Assembly: GCA_938041595.1 (NCBI GenBank) | Contig: CALITN010000032.1 | Location: 1-9,668, forward strand | Direction of reading: 5' to 3' | DNA length: 9,668 nt | Source: an uncultured Flavobacteriaceae bacterium | GTDB lineage: Bacteria > Bacteroidota > Bacteroidia > Flavobacteriales > Flavobacteriaceae | Shown here: one piece after another, positions 6,643-9,668 of the stretch | Position numbering within the stretch: position 1 is the first letter of the stretch | Layout of the letters: every line of letters starts with the position of its first letter | Made by a program: the position numbers and the translations under genes | The notes under the pieces: model-generated | The model's database searches: none | The model's input: only the letters and a program-made list of their open reading frames with translations | What the model was told of the DNA's origin: nothing

Positions 6643-7717
6643 AGCCATCATATCGGGGGGAGGAACGGGAGGACATATCTATCCCGCTTTGGCCATTGCG
6701 GATGCCCTTCAGGAGCGTGCCCCCAACGCAAGGATTCGTTTTGTAGGAGGGTATGGTAAGATGGAAATGGAAAAAGTCCCTCAAGCGGGTTATACCATTC
6801 ATGGGATTTGGATTGATGGTTTTCAGCGAAAGCTGTCACTTCGGAATCTTATATTTCCAGTCAAACTCGGTATCAGCTTGTTGCAAGCATTCTTCTATAT
6901 TGTTCGTTTCCGCCCCCAGCTGGTTGTGGGTACAGGAGGATTTGCTAGCGGTCCGTTGGTTTTTGTGGCTAGTATATTTAGAATTCCCAGTCTAATTCAA
7001 GAACAAAATTCTTTTCCAGGGATTACCAATCGTTTGTTAGGGCGAATCGTTAATAAAATTGCCGTAAGCTATCCAGGGATGGAGTCTTTTTTTCCAGCAG
7101 ACAAAATTGTACTTACAGGCAATCCAACCCGAAAAGGAATTAATAATAAAAATATAGAATCAGAAGCGGCAAAATCTTTTTTTGATGGCAATCCAAAACA
7201 AAAAACAGTAGTGATACTTGGAGGAAGTCTCGGTGCGAAGCGAATCAACACACTGGTTGCAGAAAAGCTCCCTTTGTTTGACAAGCTTGGCTGGCAGTTG
7301 ATTTGGCAGTGTGGGAAATTGTATTACGATCAATTCCAATCATTGGCTTCCTCTAAAAGTATCATTCGTCCTTTTATAAAAGAAATGGATCAGCTCTATG
7401 CTGCAGCCGATCTGATCATCAGTAGGGCAGGGGCGAGTACTATCTCGGAATTAGCACAAGTCGGCAAACCTGTCCTGTTTATTCCGTCACCCAATGTGGC
7501 AGAAGATCATCAAATGAAAAATGCAATGGCTTTGGTGGCAAAGGATGCCGCACGTGTGGTAGCTGAGAAAGATCTCAACAGCTCTTTTGATGACACCTTC
7601 ACAAACTTGGCTACTGATGAAGCGTTGTGCAAAGTATTAGGAGCCAATATTCAACGTCTGGCACGTCCCAATGCCGTGGAAGAAATCCTTAACGAAATAG
7701 AAACCCTAACCGCATGA
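6629..7717 (+). CDS. murG: UDP-GlcNAc:lipid I N-acetylglucosaminyltransferase (MurG)
   Basis: Peripheral membrane GT-B (family 28) glycosyltransferase on the cytoplasmic face that adds GlcNAc to lipid I, giving lipid II. The protein has 362 residues. The N-terminal lipid I-binding domain opens with GGGTGGHIYPALAIA (G10-H16) and contains GTGGFASGP and QEQNSFPGITNRLLG. The C-terminal UDP-GlcNAc domain has GGSLGAKRIN from 198, SRAGASTISELAQVGKP from 265, with Glu274 in the position of the ribose-binding Glu, and SPNVAEDHQMKNA from 287. The start is GTG 6629, inside ftsW. The frame has a stop at 6617-6619 and no ATG before the glycine loop. TTG 6635 is the only other common start, and it would leave just 7 residues before the loop. 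The TGA stop overlaps murC as ATGA. There are no signs of damage. Confidence 0.96.
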   Translation: MKLNRAIISGGGTGGHIYPALAIADALQERAPNARIRFVGGYGKMEMEKVPQAGYTIHGIWIDGFQRKLSLRNLIFPVKLGISLLQAFFYIVRFRPQLVVGTGGFASGPLVFVASIFRIPSLIQEQNSFPGITNRLLGRIVNKIAVSYPGMESFFPADKIVLTGNPTRKGINNKNIESEAAKSFFDGNPKQKTVVILGGSLGAKRINTLVAEKLPLFDKLGWQLIWQCGKLYYDQFQSLASSKSIIRPFIKEMDQLYAAADLIISRAGASTISELAQVGKPVLFIPSPNVAEDHQMKNAMALVAKDAARVVAEKDLNSSFDDTFTNLATDEALCKVLGANIQRLARPNAVEEILNEIETLTA

Positions 7718-9027
7718 AGCCACAGAATTATTTTTTCCTTGGTATTGGAGGTATTGGGAATTCGGCTCTGGCGCAGTATTTTTTGGAGCAAGGAAGTCAA
7801 GTGGCTGGATACGATCGGACGCAAAGTTTGATAACTAAAAAACTAGAAGAAAAAGCCATTAGGGTGATCTATGAATTTGCCCCGAAAGCCCTACCAGACT
7901 TTCTAGATCGTGAAACAACAACCATTGTTTGCACGGCCGCCATCAAAACAGACCAGCCGTGGTATCGTTATTTTATCGAACAAGGATTCACCATTGAAAA
8001 AAGAGCCAAGGTACTTGCGCAAATTGCCAATGCACAAATCTGTGTAGCGGTAGCAGGGACCCACGGTAAAACAACAACTTTAGCATTGTTGACCCATATT
8101 TTCAAAACCGCACAATGGCCTTTTACAGCTTTTGTGGGGGGAATACTTGAGGGTTATGAATCCAATTACATCCATACGGGCGATCGTTATCTACTGGTAG
8201 AGGCAGATGAGTTCGATCGTTCATTTTTACAGCTTCGACCATCCTTTGCAGCCATTACGAGTGTGGATCCAGATCATCTTGATATATACGATTCCCCGAC
8301 AGCTTTTGAAGAAGCCTTTGAAGCTTTTGCGGCACAGGTCATTGAGGTTACTGTTTTGGGGCCGGAGGTTGCATTAAAAGGCTTTCGATTAGGGGAGGCT
8401 TATCAGGTGAAAAACACAAAAATAAAGGCCGTTGGTTATCGTGCTGATTTTTACTTGAACTCAGAGAACGCCCTCCCTGTTGAAGTGGCCGTGATGGGGC
8501 CTCATAATCTGAATAACGCCCTTATGGCTGCCGCTCTTGCGCATGAGATAGGAATACCCTCTCAAGCGATTCAGAAAGCGTTAGCGTCTTTTCAAGGAAT
8601 TCAACGTCGGATGCAAGTTACCGAATGGCAGCCAGGACTTTATTTGGTAGACGACTATGCGCATCACCCAACAGAGATTCGAGCTGTTTATGACACCCTG
8701 CACGAACGCTATCCAGAAATGGAAAAAACGGTTGTGTTTCAACCGCATTTATTCAGTCGAACCAAAGACTTTTTTGAAGACTTTACAAAAGTACTGGCTC
8801 TGTTCGATCGTGTTTTTGTGCTTCCAATCTATCCAGCCCGAGAGGAACCCATTGAAGGAGTGACTGCACAGGCGTTGTTGGATGGTGTCCAGCATACAAA
8901 TAAGGCATTGATTTTTAAATCACAAATTTTCCCCATGATGTCCCGACTCACCAAAGGAGTTATTGCCTTATTAGGGGCTGGAGATATCGGAAGTATGGCT
9001 GCTGAATTAAAACAAAAAACCATATGA
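7714..9027 (+). CDS. murC: UDP-MurNAc:L-alanine ligase (MurC)
   Basis: Cytoplasmic ATP-dependent ligase that starts the stem peptide by adding L-Ala to UDP-MurNAc. The 437-residue protein begins with the nucleotide-binding loop GIGGIGNSALA (10-20) and GYDRT at 32-36. The ATPase domain has the P-loop GTHGKTTT at 115-122, where the His is typical of MurC, then VEADEFDRSFL and SVDPDHLDIY. The C-terminal domain has DDYAHHPTEIRA from 313, FQPHLFSRTKDFFEDF, and PIYPAREEPIEGV. The last three motifs identify MurC among Mur ligases. The recycling ligase Mpl is an alternative paralogue, but the dcw position makes this unlikely. Two positions differ from the consensus I know: Asn16 where GIGGIGMS is usual, and Gly after GAGDI near the C-terminus where Asp is common. 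At 437 residues it is slightly short for the family (E. coli 491). It overlaps both neighbours by ATGA. Confidence 0.96.
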   Translation: MKPQNYFFLGIGGIGNSALAQYFLEQGSQVAGYDRTQSLITKKLEEKAIRVIYEFAPKALPDFLDRETTTIVCTAAIKTDQPWYRYFIEQGFTIEKRAKVLAQIANAQICVAVAGTHGKTTTLALLTHIFKTAQWPFTAFVGGILEGYESNYIHTGDRYLLVEADEFDRSFLQLRPSFAAITSVDPDHLDIYDSPTAFEEAFEAFAAQVIEVTVLGPEVALKGFRLGEAYQVKNTKIKAVGYRADFYLNSENALPVEVAVMGPHNLNNALMAAALAHEIGIPSQAIQKALASFQGIQRRMQVTEWQPGLYLVDDYAHHPTEIRAVYDTLHERYPEMEKTVVFQPHLFSRTKDFFEDFTKVLALFDRVFVLPIYPAREEPIEGVTAQALLDGVQHTNKALIFKSQIFPMMSRLTKGVIALLGAGDIGSMAAELKQKTI

Positions 9028-9668
9028 AAAACAAGCAAATCCTATTTTTCACCTTTGTTTTTAGTACTGTAATAGGGTTATCGGGCTTTGCATTGCATCA
9101 GAACAAAAACCGAAAGATCAAAACAGTAGAAATTGAATTTTCAGCGGCGGAACCTATTTTTCTGACGGACTCACTCGTTAATAAATTGTTGATACTAAAA
9201 AAGGGGTACAAACAAGACCAGCTAAAAGATAGTTTAGATTTGAGTATGCTGGAATCTTTGATCGAAAAAAATCCTGCGGTAGCAGTGACAGAGGCCTTTA
9301 CATATCCTGATGGAAGGCTAGGAATGCGTGTTGAGGAGCGAAAGCCCTTTTTACATATTAGAGGTGAACATTCCTTTTTTCTCGATCAGCAAGGAAGCCG
9401 ATTTCAAATGCCTTCGGTTGTAATTGATAGTTTGCCGTCCGTCAAGGGAAAATTTGAAGATGCGGAACTTCCAATGCTCTTAAAATTGGTCAAAACCCTT
9501 CAGCAAGACCCCTTTCTACGACAAAATCAAATTGAGATTATAAAAACAAAAACAGGTTTGGATTTAAACCTCTCAGGCTTGCCTTACATTGTGAGTTTGG
9601 GTCAGCCCGTAAAATTGAAGGAAAAGATAAATAAACTCAAAGCCTATCAGGCCTATCAGAATACCCAA
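9024..9668 (+). CDS. ftsQ: Cell division protein FtsQ, 3' partial
   Basis: Single-pass inner-membrane divisome protein whose periplasmic part scaffolds the FtsQ-FtsL-FtsB complex and thereby helps control FtsW/FtsI. The ATG overlaps the murC stop as ATGA, and the frame stays open for 215 codons to the window edge, so the C-terminus is missing. The N-terminus is MKNKQ followed by a hydrophobic segment (about residues 6-24), so the cytoplasmic tail is only a few residues. Then come a POTRA-like start (IKTVEIEF, about 32-39), a region ending in TYPDGRLGMRVEERKPF, and FLDQQGSRFQMP, which resembles the 'aspartate-x-x-glycine' strand common in FtsQ/DivIB proteins. Sequence conservation in this family is low, so the call rests mainly on position after murC, topology and these short matches. 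ftsA and ftsZ would be expected next. Confidence 0.88.
   Translation, partial: MKNKQILFFTFVFSTVIGLSGFALHQNKNRKIKTVEIEFSAAEPIFLTDSLVNKLLILKKGYKQDQLKDSLDLSMLESLIEKNPAVAVTEAFTYPDGRLGMRVEERKPFLHIRGEHSFFLDQQGSRFQMPSVVIDSLPSVKGKFEDAELPMLLKLVKTLQQDPFLRQNQIEIIKTKTGLDLNLSGLPYIVSLGQPVKLKEKINKLKAYQAYQNTQ

Noticed and set aside
7807..8808. Repeated CGATCG words in murC
   Set aside because: They fall mostly on Asp-Arg codon pairs (GAT CGT or GAT CGG) and are irregularly spaced; no sign of a binding-site array.
1..9668. A novel defence, mobile or biosynthetic system
   Set aside because: All coding space is taken by eight recognised dcw genes with intact motifs and similar base composition; there is no insertion, tRNA, integrase or unassigned gene.

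Overview
The window is a stretch of the dcw (division and cell wall) cluster of a Bacteroidota bacterium, most likely of the class Flavobacteriia. Eight genes, all on the + strand, fill it end to end: ftsI (5' end missing), murE, mraY, murD, ftsW, murG, murC and ftsQ (3' end missing). The assignment to Bacteroidota is an inference. It rests on this gene order without murF or ddl, the long MraY with an enlarged loop before the NGANLTDG motif, the Bacteroidota-like MraY N-terminus (MLYYLFDYL), the MurG signature SPNVAEDHQ, the short FtsQ, and the lack of recognisable Shine-Dalgarno sequences at any of the seven internal starts.

Layout: 1-1432 is the C-terminal part of the septal transpeptidase FtsI with a terminal PASTA domain. 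1429-2889 is MurE, the meso-diaminopimelate-adding ligase. 2891-4114 is MraY, which makes lipid I. 4114-5454 is MurD, the D-glutamate ligase. 5458-6642 is FtsW, the septal SEDS glycosyltransferase. 6629-7717 is MurG, which makes lipid II. 7714-9027 is MurC, the L-alanine ligase. 9024 to the end is FtsQ, lacking only its C-terminal end. Only 4 bases lie outside coding sequence (2890 and 5455-5457). No promoter, terminator, RNA gene, mobile element or CRISPR array is visible.

How the genes work together: MurC, MurD and MurE add L-Ala, D-Glu and meso-DAP in turn to UDP-MurNAc in the cytoplasm. MurF, which would add D-Ala-D-Ala, is not here. MraY moves the phospho-MurNAc-pentapeptide onto undecaprenyl phosphate and MurG adds GlcNAc to give lipid II. 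FtsW polymerises lipid II at the septum, FtsI crosslinks it, and FtsQ belongs to the divisome scaffold that controls them. Every junction is an overlap or a gap of at most 3 bases, so the block is very probably one transcript with coupled translation.

This is an ordinary, highly conserved core-genome region. I found no previously undescribed system. The observations worth a second look are small: a possible slippery site with a well-placed hairpin in ftsI, a GTG start for murG inside ftsW, an enlarged MraY loop, some residue changes in MurC, and two hairpin-forming sequences in ftsW.
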